NCBI GenBank assembly: GCA_963921425.1
Contig: OY992836.1
Span: 18,865,614-18,929,613, forward strand
From: Dryas octopetala
Lineage: Eukaryota > Streptophyta > Magnoliopsida > Rosales > Rosaceae
Direction of reading: 5' to 3'
DNA: 64,000 nt
Below the pieces are notes generated by a model that was not told the DNA's origin, did no database searches, and was given only the letters and a program-made list of their open reading frames with translations. A program made the position numbers and the translations under genes. This document shows positions 11,004 to 24,785 of this stretch, piece by piece. Within the stretch, counting starts at the first letter, position 1, and every line of letters begins with the position of its first letter.

Positions 11004-14000
11004 AAAATGCATTCTCAATAAATCTTTTATTGTAGTGTGACTACCCACCAGACAGCCACTCAATTTGGGCATATTGTTCATGGAGATGACCCATAATTTT
11101 GGAAAGATTATATTAATTGCTGGTATTAGTTAATATATTGGTACGTACCACGTACTCCATCTCTGAGCTAGGTGACCATATACACATAGGTGGTCTATAT
11201 GAGAATCTTAGCTCATGATCAAGAAAGACTATTTTAGATTACAATTATTTTTCTAATGATGTATGTCAAGGACCACAATATCATATGTTTTGTAGTGGCA
11301 TGGAAACATTCTTTGTTGCTTAACAAACATGATGAAATCCTGACAAAATTAATGTTTCTAGTTAGATATATGAGAACTATATATATATATATATAATGGC
11401 AAAAAAAAAAAAAAAAAGATATATGTGAACTATAAGTTCATAACTATGTGCTTTTGGGTATGAACTACTGTTATCTATATAATAATGTTTTTTTGTCAGA
11501 CAATTTGGTATGCAACGAAATATGTTTATACTTATATTGTCATATTATACGTAAATCTAAATTATTGATTAAAGTGATAATTAACTGAATGTGTAGTACG
11601 TCAAAATTTCTAATTTAACAACAGAATATATATTAACCTATACGTATAGACTACTGAACAAGGAATATCACACAGTACGCATGTTAATTAAGCTAAGGAC
11701 CCATCAATTTTTGGCATATAGGAGGAGATCGAGATTATATGGTCAGCAGTCAATTAATGTGATGGAATAATCATAACCAACTATTATATCCCTTTCAATG
11801 ATATTCTGGGTTGATTTATTGGCTTTGTTACTTGTAATATTATATGTACATATTCTAAAAGTAGCACCTAAAGGTCCTAAAGGAGTCGTTAAACAAAACA
11901 AGAATACCAATTAGTCTCAGTTATAGAAACCCATTCATTATTTCATTCCAAATGGCTTAATTAAAATATATGCCCTATAGTCCTATACTGTACATAAGGC
12001 ATGCATTAGCCAAACGTGGGTTGGCAAGCATTTGACTGGCATCGTCAAACCTTGCCCATAAACAGTTGTTGCCTCAATCTTTTGGTTAGGTTTTAGCCTA
12101 TAACCTGAACAGATGTCTTAGTTCAATAATGATTACCGCTTAATAAATATAATGTGGTTTACAGTAAATGCAGTACGTACAGTTTAAACACTACTTATCT
12201 AACTTACATTTTAATTATGATCAATATGGATGATTTATGTTAAAGTTAAAATATGATATATGAATATCCAATTAAAAAATAATTTAAATATGAAGAAGTT
12301 CACAAGGCTTAACATTTGTAGGGTAGGATGATTTAGCTAGAATTCTTGATATGAAATTCTATACTCTCAACAGCTCAAAGAATAAATATGAAAGAGCTGT
12401 AAATTAACTTAAATATTTTAAGTTTAAACCTAATCACCCATTCGAAAAACTTCCGAATTTACTTGCTGATATGTGGCCTTGTACACGATAAAGAAGTGGG
12501 GAGTATGGTACTCTGCTTGGGTCCATAAAATTTCTCCAAGAAGAACTAATAATATGAGATATTGATGTCGAAATGTCTAGGTTTATTTTCCATGAACCTG
12601 GTATATATGCTAGATGTTGAAGGAAGACAGTACGTTGGGTTTCGGTCCAAAAATGTCGGGGCCTTAATTTTCTTTCAAGGACTGTCCCCGCCCATTGACC
12701 ATGTTTGGATTCTCTGTTTATCTTTAATATCCCAACTAATCTTTTGAATCCAAATTTTTGTATCCTACACATACACCTGAGCATATATGTACTAAGAAAT
12801 AAGCATGCATATGATTTTTCAAATTTGTTGCCACAAGTGGGGATATGATTATTTACCTTAAATATTGATCTTCATGCATACTACCTCATCGCCAGTTCAA
12901 TCGATCAATTACTTCAACAACTAAATCTTTTCATATATTGCACACAAATCTTTTATATTCAATTAATCTAGCTATAGCTAGAGATCGTACATATATATAT
13001 ATATATATTACTCAAATTTCAAACCCCATATTTCAAAACATGTTAATAATTTTCTTTCTTTAACAAGTGGGATTATATATAATATTAAATATAGAAGAAA
13101 CTACCCACATCTCTCAATTGATCATATATACCAAATTCAATGCTTGAAAGGTGAGGTTGGTTTTTTTTAACTTTGCCTTGTAATTGTAGACTGAAAACGA
13201 ATTCCATACAATGCATCTGTCAACATTAGTTTAATTTCATGCAATTATCAATTAGGAGCAATCTGACAAAATGGGCTCACATATAATAACAACTCGGTCA
13301 ATTTCAATCCATTTTGACAAGTAATGGTTGAGAAATTATGAATTGTGCCCATGCCAACATTTGTTGTTTTGCTTATGGCTCCTTGATGAGAAGATTTACC
13401 GTTTCGATCCGGACCAAAAAGAGAGCTCTATGTAATGAATTGCCAAGAGTTGAAATCTGTTGTCCTCAAAATTCCTATCAGGTTTAAAATTCGTTCAGCC
13501 ATTTTTAAGAAGCTGTATCCATTTTGGAGTTTCCTCTCTTGAGTTGTTTTCACCTTTTTGGTCGGGTCCATGTTTGTTTCAGACTTGATTAGAATTTTAA
13601 GGTTTCTTAAATATGAGAGTTGCGGTTCAGAGGTCAATTCAAGTTTTTGTAGACCGTGACACATGGCATTAATGTTTTGAGTATCAACAATTTCATAGAA
13701 GCCTTTAATTCCTGACATTTTCATGGCAAAACCAATATAGTGGCAATATGCATGTATGCTCCGAAGGTTTAATCAAATATACCAAGTTTTTTTTTTTTTT
13801 TTGGCCAACAATCAAATATACCAAGTTACCAACCACATCTAACAACAAGGAATAGAAAATAATATTAATTTTATATACAAAATCAGATGACATCGCTGTA
13901 AGCCTGAGAACTTTACAACTCTTACATCATCTCATAATTAACTTCATATTTTTCTTGTTTACATATAATGAATATGTCATTTATCATTCCATCTAACTTT

Positions 14001-16165
14001 CATATTTAAATAAGGTTATGAGTATTCACCGATGCCATCCAATTGTCAAGAGTACGTATAAATTATATTTCCACGACTCTCTATTTTATTTTTATCACCA
14101 CTTGTTATTGTTTGATTTTTAATTATAAATTTAAGAATGTGAGAAAAAAAAATCGAGATTCATAATATTTTTGAGTGTATATAGATCACATTTATGGATT
14201 TATAACTTTTAATTTTATAATACATATAAGATTAAAACAAAATAAATAAATAATTGTAGAAGAGATTTCAAATTCTTCAATATGACCTAAATTATAGCGT
14301 AAAAATATATAGGACAACATTAATTGTAATATTGGGTTGACTTGAAATTTGATAGGAATTTTTATATTTCTGTAGCAAAAAGAAAAAAAGTAAATGATTT
14401 TAAAGTTTATTTTACACTTCTATTGTTAAATAATTTTATTTTTTTCATTCTGGACCTTAAAAAAACCCCCAAGAGCGATTATATGATTATATTGATTACA
14501 GAGTTAAAATCCATTGGTAAGTATAGGATGCACACGAAAGATATATATCCTTAAAAAATATATATTATTATTAAATAAAGTATAACTTTCTAAGTTTACC
14601 CACACCAGTGTCAAAATTTTTGCCCTTTTAACAGTACGTTATAGCAGGGGTCAATAATTTCTACTAGGTGACAAACAAGAATGTTAAAATGTCATGCACT
14701 GTACTGTTTAAGTCGCTGTGTGGTGGGTCATAAGGCTGCGTAAGCCTTTTTTTCTTAAAATTTATTCTCCTTTATGCATAATAATGTTGTGAAGTTGGTA
14801 TATATATTTTTTATTAATCTTCTGCAATTCTGCATATATTTAAAATTAATTTATTTAAATCTTTCATTAAATTATGTTCATGATATAAATCTAAATACTT
14901 ATACTTTAAAACGTCATTTTAGATTTAGGAACAAAATTAATCATCTTACTAATAGAATTGGAATCGACCCACTTGTATGTAGTCTTACTTTTATTAAAGC
15001 GAAGAGGTAGATAAAGGAGTTAGTTGAGTTAGTATACATGGTAGTAGATTATCTGTTATACTTATTTTCATTTGCTTTCGTCTTAATTATGTATTTAACA
15101 ACAAACAAATTTTAGTCATGTATTGTAAATAAGGGTTCACATTTGATCTCATATAAAAGTATTACGAATTTAATTCACCACTCTTTTGCTCGATCATATG
15201 CATATGCTATTAGATTTATACATTACGTACACAGCTAAGATTAAAAGTTAAATAAAACATACACGCAAGAGACCAAATAAAAGATATCCAGGTCTAGCCA
15301 GCATAAATAGCATTGCTCGTGGTGAAAATAAAAACAAAAGAAAATTGGAAGAAAAATACAAAAGGGGAAATTAATACTACATAAGAGAATTGATGTCATT
15401 ATAAACTAAATTAACTAGGGTTATGAGACGACAAGGGTTACACTTACAGACAAGCAAATTAAGTATGATCGAACATATGGAAGGAGTAGAAGCATCGAGA
15501 GTGTTGTTTTTTTGTATGACTTAAATATATAAAGACGACGCAGCCATCAAATTGGTAGATGCAACTTCTTAACATTATGCAGATCGAAAAAGGTACTGCA
15601 GCACAGATATTATTTGAATGGACACGTCTTTTCATGATCGATGAGTGAATCAGTGAAACTGTGAATATGAAGATCGATGCATGTGGTGTGGTGGGGTTGC
15701 CAATTGCCATGCATCTCGTTTTCTTGCCAGGAAAGTACTCGTGATGACTGATGAGGGACTGGACTGACTGGCCCTTTTTGGTATGCATTCCCTACATACA
15801 CTAAATTTTAAATAGAGCCAACCCAATCTCTAGGATTAGTACAAGTAGTCTTCCAAATCTGACTCGCCCTTTTTGGTATGCTTTCTCTTCATTTGCAGTG
15901 CACCAACTTTTACGCTAGCTGCAATAATAATAATTAGTACAAGTAGTCTTCCACATGGTGGGTAACTCACATTACCACATATGAAATAATATCAGTACTG
16001 CTATATAATCATCATCAAGTTGGTTTATTGACTCTCATTAATTTACTAAATTTATAAAAATCTTAATCCATTCTGAATCTCATTCATCTCTGATACTTAA
16101 TATGATATAAATGTTATTAGATCGATTGAGTTCTAAATCCAAGAGGTTATGTGTACAAAACTTGC
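11004..16165. repeat. Duplicated noncoding block, copy 2
   Basis: This is the partner of 1567-6790, in the same orientation. It lacks the MITE-related insertion and 38-bp tandem repeat of copy 1. It contains its own differences, such as 13620-13900 and a small internal duplication near 15770-15900, where a CCCTTTTTGGTATGC word and a GTACAAGTAGTCTTCC word each occur twice. No conserved protein frame supports a gene. The TATA-like context at 16001 is kept. Beyond about 16165 the copies no longer align. Confidence 0.85.
16001..16010 (+). promoter_or_regulatory. TATA-like site, copy 2
   Basis: CTATATAATC in the same surroundings as the site at 6551. See that entry for the reasoning; no gene follows here either. 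Confidence 0.35.
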
Positions 16166-17496
16166 AACCCCCAACCCCTACTCTTTTTTTTATCATATTA
16201 ATTAAACACATAAGATGAGGCTGCTTCTGATGCTTGCATATGTTTATCTCTTTCTTATAGGATGATGCTACAGGCGGAATGTGGGTATTAGCTAATTAAT
16301 ATATATGGTTAGAGAATTTATGTGATACAACTACTATATTTGACGACACAACCAGGTTTAGTGGTGAAAAACTATACCTTAATAGGAAAAATGTGAACAC
16401 CGTCAATATGTAAAAATAAAAAATGTGTGTATCACATAGGGCATCTACGTACATATATACTAAAAATTTCCTTTTTCTTAAACCCATTTTGAGAAAGTTT
16501 AGATTTTTAAAATTCAATGATTATCTGACAACTAACATGTGTGACATATGTGTTGACACAAATTTTGATAAGAAATCAGAAAATTAGATGAAGAAAGTTA
16601 CTAACTTCTAGCTTTATTAATTTATATCACACACATACGTACGCACAAGGAAGCAGCTTTCTGTCTCAAAAAGGCAACAAGACCTCTACAGCTCTACTCT
16701 TCTACACAAAAGCCTGTATGCTGTATGCTGCAGCAACAGCAGCACTGTAGCACTTGGGACCCCTACCCCATTTGAATGGTGCTAACAAACAATAAAAGGA
16801 CAGACCTTAGACCATTCTAGAGAGAGAGAAAAAAAAAAAACACCAAATCAAAAGTGGTTTTTGGAGACGATCTCAAAACCCCATTATGATATTGTGGGCT
16901 GTCAAATAAGCTGTATTCTATTCTGTGTGTGCATGGTAATGCATATATATATATATAATGACTAATGAGAGAGAGAAAGAGAGAGGCTGAAACCGCTTTT
17001 GGAAACTGCTTTGTGTCGGGGTGGTGGGGAGAAGCTGCCGCGGTTTTCTCCTACCACCCATTCTTTGCCTTTGCCTCTCGTGGCCGCAGTGGTCATGTCA
17101 TTAGACTCATGACTCCATTGATTAGCTTATAATTAATTTGATCTCAATTAATTAGCTTATAATTAATTTGATCTCAATTACTTAGCTACTTGGTGTTAAT
17201 TAATCGGTCTCAAAATCTTTTGGCATGGTCTGTTTTTCTTGACGTGAAGCTTTTTGATTTGTTCAAAACTCAGCATCCAAAGATTTAATGACACCGACTA
17301 ATACATGATTAGATATTCTCTGGATGGCGTCAAGTGAGAATACAACTGGCTGTAATATGTCCATCGTTATCAATATTTACAAATACAAAGCTAAGTTTTT
17401 TGTTCCCCATAATTTATGTTTATTCAAAGACAATGTATGCAAGAAAATGATTTGGCAAAATGATTAATTTTATCCACATAGTTTCAATTTCAATAA
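16166..17496. other. Intergenic DNA with a 30-bp perfect tandem repeat
   Basis: No protein-like ORF is present. The region 16640-17100 is less AT-rich than its surroundings and could be a regulatory or noncoding transcribed segment, but nothing recognisable was found. Units 17121-17150 and 17151-17180 are an exact 30-bp tandem duplication. Confidence 0.5.
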
Positions 17497-17600
17497 GAAG
17501 GCTGATATTTGCACACCTTTTTTAAAAAAAAAAATTCAAGGGAAAAGACTTTATACCCCATTCATTTTTCTTTTTGCACATCCTTCTTAAACAGAAAAAA

Positions 17601-17631
<31 letters not shown>

Positions 17632-18590
17632 GCCACACACCTATCCCCGATCACCTCCCTCCCTACCTCTCCTCTCTCCAGCACACACCCATCCCCGACC
17701 ACGCCAAGCAGCCTACCACCACCGGCAACTACCCCACCCCCTCCATGCCCCTCTCTCCTCTCTCCCTTTCTCTCTTTTGCTCTCTCTTTCCCCACCCCCA
17801 CTATCTCTTCTTTTTCTTCCCCTACCCCGACCACCTCTCTCCCTCCCCCACCCCCACCCTAACCCGACCCACCCCCTCTCTCCTACCCACTCCACAACCG
17901 CTCCTCCAGCTAGCTCACCATCGCGCGTTGGAGAGAAGAAAACTTAAAAAAAAAAAAAAAAATGGAGCGAGTTCGGTGGACCAGTGCCGAACCCGGTGGT
18001 TTCGTTCGGTAGGTACCCACCGAACAATCCGATTCTATTAGCGCAGGTACCTGTCGAACGAAACCACCGGGTTCGGCACTGGTCCGCCGAACCTGCTGGA
18101 AATTTTATTTTTTTTTTATATATTTTTGGTTGTCTGCTTGGGTGAGAGGAGAGAGGGAAGGAGAGAGATAGATAGAGAGAGAGAGAGGGGAAGAATGTAG
18201 TGGTTGTTGTTTTGGCTGTCTGCAGGTGGTGGCTGTTTGTAGGTGGTGCAAGCGGGGAGGATGGGGAGGAGGGATTGGGAGGTGGCAAGGAGAGAGGAGT
18301 ACGAGAGGAGGGGAGGGGAGGGGAGGGTTGGGGGGGAGGTGGTTGGGGTTGGGGGAAGAAGAAGAAGATAAAGGGTGGGGGTGGGCTTCGACGGTGAAGA
18401 AGAAAAAAAAAAGATGGAGATAAAGTGGAGATGGGGATGGGGTGTGTACCGGGGGGGGGGGGGGGGAGATGGGGATGGGGTGTGTGGGTGAGGGGAGGGC
18501 CAAATGGTCTTTTTTCTTGAATTTTTTTTTTTTTTTTTTTTAGAAAAGGTGTGCAAAAAGAAATTTAGGGGTGTGTAAATAACATCCCTC
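17497..18590. mobile_element. Large fold-back transposon, member 1 (C-rich arm / G-rich arm)
   Basis: A 1094-bp element flanked by a perfect 9-bp direct repeat, TTTCAATAA (17488-17496 and 18591-18599). The left end GAAGGCTGATATTTGCACAC is an imperfect inverted copy of the right end (reverse complement GAGGGATGTTATTTACACAC). The left arm is almost pure C/T/A (CACACAC, CCTCTCTCC, CCCCACC runs) and the right arm its G/A/T complement. The centre (17971-18093) is a near-perfect palindrome of about 48-bp arms around a 28-bp spacer. The many proline- or glycine-rich ORFs inside are low-complexity artefacts. A 9-bp duplication suggests a Mutator-type mechanism. The ends match the element at 37965-38635. 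Confidence 0.85.
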
Positions 18591-18599
18591 TTTCAATAA

Positions 18600-19995
18600 T
18601 CATATTTTTGTATTTTAATTTGGTTGTTGGAGGGAGTTAAGTTAAAGTGGATGGACAATTTTACCCTTAAAATTAAATAAACAGAAAAAATTAACAGAAT
18701 TGACGTATCAGATCAAAGTGACATCCAGCTGAAAGTTTAAGGACTATGATACAAAAATTCAATTTGAGAATCAAAGTGATCGAGACACGAACAATAGTTC
18801 AGGGCCGGACTATTGTTGCAACTAATCCTTCATCAAATATGCATTACACTAAAATTCTTTAAATAGATAAATTATTTAAAAACAAGTCTAGAAAAAAAGA
18901 TGATTGTTATTGTACATAAATTGAAAGTGCAAAAGGAGCCAAAATTAGCAAATATTATTAGGTAAGTACCATGTGGATCATATCTTATATGGTACTGGAC
19001 GTTTCAAGTGTTGTCTATTAGTGTGCAACAAATACAAAACAAAAAAACTTCAAGAAGAAAGGTATAGAGAGATAATATATATATATATATATAGAAATTA
19101 CAAAGTTGCTTATTTAAACAATTTAGAGAGAGATAGAATGAGAAAAATTAGGTTGCGTGTACGAATTACACATAAGAGTATAAGACACACACACACACAT
19201 ATATATATACACAATTTCCAATAATTTCAAATGAACGAGTAATTGTAGTATCATATATATAAGTTAATTGAGAGTGAAAATTGAATTGTTAAGGGTTAGA
19301 GAGAAAAGAGTAGGATCAAAAAAAAGGAGGAAGAAGAAATTTGATATAGTTGAAGTAGAAAAGGAGATGGTAGTTATAAGTAAAGATATTCAGATACTTT
19401 AAACACTATTGTTGTTCAAAAAGTACGTTCAATGTGGAAGTGTGGATTCCATCTCATACCTAGCTATATATGCACAGATATTGTGCACCCTACTGTTTGT
19501 ACAATTAAATAGAAAATAATCAAGAACGACAAGAAGTTATAGACTTATATAGGCATATATAAAAAATTCAAAACTTACAGACATATATATGAATTTCTAT
19601 TTGCCCAATTGCATGGTTTAGTTTAGCCATTTCATGGGAATGCATGGTCCTTATTCCTCTTGTTTTTTCCTATATATATATATATATTTTTTTTTTGTTT
19701 GCTTTTGATGAATATATATGGTCCAAAATGAACGGCTGTGATCAAAGTAGATTGGCAAACAAGTAGATCTGGTTGTGGAGTTTTAACTGAAAAAATTCTT
19801 CTTTTGAGTTCTGCATGAAAATAAATGTTGTGGACGAGCTTGAGAGAGGATTGGCTTCATTAATTGCTAATTTATTAAAGAATAAGAAAGATGATTAGGT
19901 TCATTAACTGGATAAAAATAGCGGACTAGGAGTTCCAATGAACATGTGCATGTTTAATAGGAGCTAATTTTCCTATTTCTTTTATATTCAATTGA
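18600..19995. other. Intergenic DNA with transposon-end-like sequence
   Basis: At 18640-18836 phrases such as TTTAAGGACTATGATAC, AATCAAAGTGATCGAGAC and GTTCAGGGCCGGACTATTG resemble terminal regions of common plant DNA elements, but no partner end was found. The rest is AT-rich with (TA)n and (CA)n microsatellites at about 19076-19094 and 19184-19209. No gene. Confidence 0.4.
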
Positions 19996-20214
19996 GGAGT
20001 CCAATTTAGATTTTATTAACTCAGATTTTAATAGATTTTAATGAAACTCAGGTGTTTTAAAAAATTCATGAATTTCATTAAGTAAAAGATTTGAATAGAT
20101 TTGGGCGCATTTTTTACACATAAAAAATTTTATGATAATTCTAATCAATTTCTTTGAATTTTGATAGATTTTATAGATTTTAAAATCCATTAAAATTTAA
20201 ATTGATGACACTCC
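19996..20214. mobile_element. Small MITE candidate
   Basis: The left end GGAGTCCAATTTAGATTTTA is mirrored by the right end, whose reverse complement begins GGAGTGTCATCAATTTAAAT. The interior has mirrored GATTTTAATAGATTTTAA words. The target duplication is unclear. Confidence 0.5.
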
Positions 20215-23200
20215 CATAAATTTGTTTATTAAATGTGTTTATACTATATATGTAATGTATAAGTATTTTATTTATTTAAATTGATATGAACATATTTTTA
20301 ACCAATAAAATATTGATATATATATATATATATTAACACATTATTTAGTGAAAAAATTTAGTGACCGGCGTTATTGTTCCGGCAGAACCATGTTCTATAA
20401 GCTCCACCAGTGTATAGAAGGTACTCATATATTAAACATACTGTACACGATTTATAATAAACAAGAAAAACTAATAGTTAATTAATTAATTAGCCCAAGA
20501 CAAATTAGCTAGATCTAATGTGTTGGGTAGAGTGCAATAGTCAGCTCTTGTTGGGTTGGTATTTGAGTCGGTTTGTTTCGAAATCCGCCATCAAATTTGG
20601 TTTGCCCAAAAATTAACTCCATTGTAATTGAGATGCACACGTTTCATAAAGTATATTCGACTTCGCGATTTCTGAGGAGGTTACATACACTTGACACGTG
20701 GTACGACGTTCTAAAGCCATTTGTCACTAAGCTGGATTACCACGTGTTTGTGGCTCGCTTATGTTTCTTTGCACCATATTCCTCGTGGAGAAATCCTAAC
20801 TACATTCTCCTTTTTCATCTTCTTTCTTCTCCAATTCGACCAAAAAAATCTTCTTTCTTCTCCAGTACATTTTCGTAATATAATTTTATGATGGAAATTA
20901 TTTATTGTTTAGACTTTAGACCCTTTAAACATCATTTCTATAAAAAAATTAATTGAATTAAATATCAATTATCTCACTATTATAAATTAGATAAATAATT
21001 TTAATAATAATTAGATTATCTATTTATTTGATAATAATTAGATAACTAAACGAAATTGATTTTGTTAATATTTTGATATAAATAATCTATAAAGAGTAAT
21101 GTAATAAATGAAGGATTTCAATCATGCAACTACACTGCATAATGGACGGGAGAAAAAAAGGTTGAAGGAAAATGTAAAAAATAGAAAATAGCTATCATTC
21201 CGCAATATTCTTCATCATATCTAATTTATTTCACTACTAGAACTATTTCTATCAAATTTAATATTATGGGCAAAAGACATTTTTGATCCATATGATTTGT
21301 TCCAACTTGTATTTTCATCCACATAATTCTTTTGGACATTTTTGTCCCTGTAATTTTGTTGTGCTATCATTTATGGTTCAAAACGTCAAATGAGTTTATG
21401 TCCTTCCATTTTCGATGCGCATAGTCTCTATGGGAAAACTCAATTTTGATTTTTTTATTTTTGTTTAAAATAAATTTGGGATTCTTAAAGAAAATTCTTT
21501 CAAGATTCTAAATCTTTTTTTAATTTTAATTTTCATGTTTATATAATAGAGTAATTGGAGTTCAAAGCTTTTTTAGGATTTAATTGAAATTTAATAATTC
21601 TTTGATTCATTGTGTGAAAACCAAATTTGAATATCCTTACAAATTCTTCCACAGTTTGTAAGTAAAATCCATAAATTTAAATAATTTATTTGAGTCGATT
21701 GGAAACATTTTGAAGAAAATCATAAATATATGCATTTCATATACCTTGTACCGTTGTACGTGAACTCGATTACACCAATATACGTAGTGTGGCTTTTTTG
21801 TGTGTGGCCCGGATAGTGTGGTTAATCATTCTACAGAGACAGACTATATGTATGTTATATAATTATAAAATGCTTTCTCCATCATGAAAATGGTTCATCA
21901 TTAATTTCTAGCATGTAATCATTTGGTACATAGAATGGCCTCTAGGCTGCTAAGAAAATATCCAGGAGTCAATCAATAAAAGAAGCTCATTGTACCAATA
22001 AAAAAATTCTATCCACCCACCTTCTTAACTGACTTTTTCCTATGTTATTTTCATTCCCAATATATTTTTATGATCAAAACTGTTCATTTTTTATATAATT
22101 ATTTGAAGACTATTTCTGAAAAAAAAATTAACTAAATCAAAAATCGTTTGATTATATAATCTTTATCAAATAAATAAACAGTGAATTAAATTATTATTAA
22201 AACCATCTATTTATTTTATCACAGTTACATAACTAAATGATTTCTAATTTAATTAATTTTTTATAAAAATAATCTTTATAATTAGTATTACAAAAAAAAA
22301 AAAAAAGCCTTAAACTTCAATCAAAACCAAATGCTACCTTTCTCTTTCCTCATTTTCCTTTCCTCTGTTGCAAACTGTGTACACCTTATTTTTTATATAA
22401 AATATAAGCGGTTCCAAGAAAATTCCTTCAATCATTTTTCTTAATTAATCAATTATTTTCCCCATAATTAGTGTTTGTTTATCTTAAGAGCAACATGCAC
22501 AGGCCAGTTGCATAATTACCAGGTTAATTAAGTTCCTAGCTAGCTAGACTCCTCCCCACGTGTCTAGATTTTTCTTTTTTCAACAAAATTGCTTGTTTTA
22601 TTGCATGAATGGCATGTGGCTTAGATTCTTCATAGTTTTTTGGGTTCATAATTAACTAATTAAGTGACCAAAATTCTCAGATATAGATCAGAACTTGCTT
22701 AACTTTTTCTAAACTTGGTTTAGCTAATAGCAACTCAGAGTTTGTCCCTCCTTGGTAATTAAACCAGAATTAATAAATTCTAGTTGCTCGCCATGTTTTT
22801 CCTAACAGCTCAGCTCTAGGCTTATTATCCTGTCCCCCTTTGTTTTTGCAATTAGCAAAGGGTACGTAGCTTATCCTTTCTTTAAGCCTAATTAAAACGT
22901 ACAACTATAAAATTATAATTAATGAATTCCTTCCAAAAATACTCTGACAAAGGAGGGCATTTTTATAAGACTCGATCTACAAAACAACAACATCTGCCCC
23001 TATATTGGCTACTCTGCAGTACTACCCATATGCAAATACTCCACCAAGAAATAGCCACACATGATGTCTAATGGAGTAATGAGCAAGAGACTAATTAATA
23101 TTCTAGTAGAAAGATGATACTTGTTGTTGCCTTGTTGGCGATCATTTTAAAGTTAGGAAAAAGTGAATATTAGATTTATAAATCAAGAAACAATAAATTA

Positions 23201-23986
23201 CAGATCCAACGTGGTATGCTACAACCAGAATATATAGAAAACAATCAAAGTTAAAAGCCAAAAGTAAGACTGATGAGACAATGAATAACCAAATTGGTGA
23301 AGAGTAATCCCACATTAATTGAAGAAATTAATAAAGCTTGCATAGGATATAAAGTTTTAAACCTCTTTACTTATTGTGTTGTTGGGTAATTTGGGTCGGA
23401 TGCTTTAATCTTTTCATAATATCTAAAGTTTTATGAATCAATTTTAAGTTAGAAACCCAATTTCTTCGATATATATAATATATGTATTATGCAGCTAAAA
23501 ATTAAGAACCTTTAACCTTTGAATATTAATTCTCTTCTATAATGTATGAAATGTTTTTATATAGTTAAAAATCGAATAAAACATAGATGGAGTTATTCTT
23601 TGCGGCCGTGTGTTTTACATACATATATTCTGGCATGAAGCACTATAAGGTAGAGCTACATGCATAAACATACAATATCTCATAAAAGCTAGCCGATGAG
23701 AAGTCAAAGCTGTACCGTGCACCATTTGGATGGGGCTCTATGTCGCCACCCTCAAATGATAGTTTTTATTCAGATTCCAGCTTACCTACCAGGAAATTTG
23801 ATAATACAAACAATGCTAGCTGATAATAGCTACTAACAATATTAACAAACATAATAAACACAATTTGTCCTCTTGGGTGAATCCAGTAGGCCCCAATTAA
23901 GACACAACTGTTGACAAAGAACAACACAACCTTTAACTTTGTTGTTTCTTTGATATGAGTAGTGTACTAGGACTGTAGAACCCTAC

Positions 23987-24018
<32 letters not shown>

Positions 24019-24785
24019 ATATATATGTAGAGCCAAAACAGCCACACAAATGACAATATGTATTAGACTATTAGCACCTATATTCATTTTGTATGCACCC
24101 ATATTTTTTGTTTTACATATGCACTCACATTTTTATCACATACACACAACAAGTATTATATGAACTTACCAATTTTTTACTCATATATACACATTTTCCA
24201 AACCACAAACTTTCAGTATACTAAAATGACTTGTAATATAGTAGTATTTACAAGCAACAATACCAATGACCCTGCATTTTTATTTAATTTCTGTTTTTTT
24301 TTTTTTTTTTTTTTGATGTGGAACAATATGGATCCTTGAACATATATATGGTAAGGCAAGAATGAAAAACCTACCATCATACCTAATCCTATAACTAAAA
24401 GGGAAGAGAATAAATAAGTTGTTTATTACATAGGAATATAGTATGCATGATTAAAAACAAACTTAGACGAATAATTCTAAGTAGTAATATTAGGAGCATA
24501 AAGAAACAAAACGAGGCCCACCAACTGATTTGAATTTGTGAGCTAAGCCAAATTTTGGAGGCATTTGGTGCATGGGACCCAACTCAGCCATTTTTCTCAC
24601 AGAGAGAGAGAGGGAGAGTTGTTTTCTAATTTCTGTTGATGGCCAATTAATATTACTGAGCTTAAGCCATATATACAAGGAACCTGACAGGGTCTATGAT
24701 GCTAACCTCATCCTTTACGGTTAAGACAGAAAGTGTGGGTCAAAGTTTTCTCAGTATATCAATTAAATATTTCCTTTGTTTGATT
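20215..24785. other. Intergenic DNA upstream of the bHLH gene
   Basis: No convincing gene. Two perfect G-boxes (CACGTG at 20695-20700 and 20741-20746) lie in a slightly GC-richer segment. AT-rich stretches at about 20890-21090 and 22030-22290 share ATTAACT/TAATTAGATAA-like words with mirrored halves and may be decayed MITEs. A TTTTTGATCC/TTTTTGTCCC-type transposon-end phrase lies at 21266-21425. An (AT)n(GT)n microsatellite lies at 23987-24026. Confidence 0.4.

Noticed and set aside
12434..13893. Minus-strand ORFs of 62-116 residues in the second duplicated block
   Set aside because: The corresponding positions of the first block do not keep these frames, so they are not under coding constraint.
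15459..15801. Minus-strand ORFs of 63 and 109 residues, partly similar to the one at 6182-6424
   Set aside because: They lie in the conserved promoter-like part of both blocks. The similarity is at DNA level, and frame and ends differ.
16960..17090. Possible microRNA precursor in a GC-richer segment
   Set aside because: I compared it with common plant miRNA sequences from memory and found none, and no long stem is visible.
17509..18556. Overlapping proline-, serine- and glycine-rich ORFs of up to 155 residues
   Set aside because: They lie wholly in the C-rich and G-rich arms of the fold-back element, are low complexity, and occur on both strands at once.
20573..20878. 101-residue plus-strand ORF
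   Set aside because: No family resemblance, no splice context, and it lies over a G-box-containing regulatory-looking segment.
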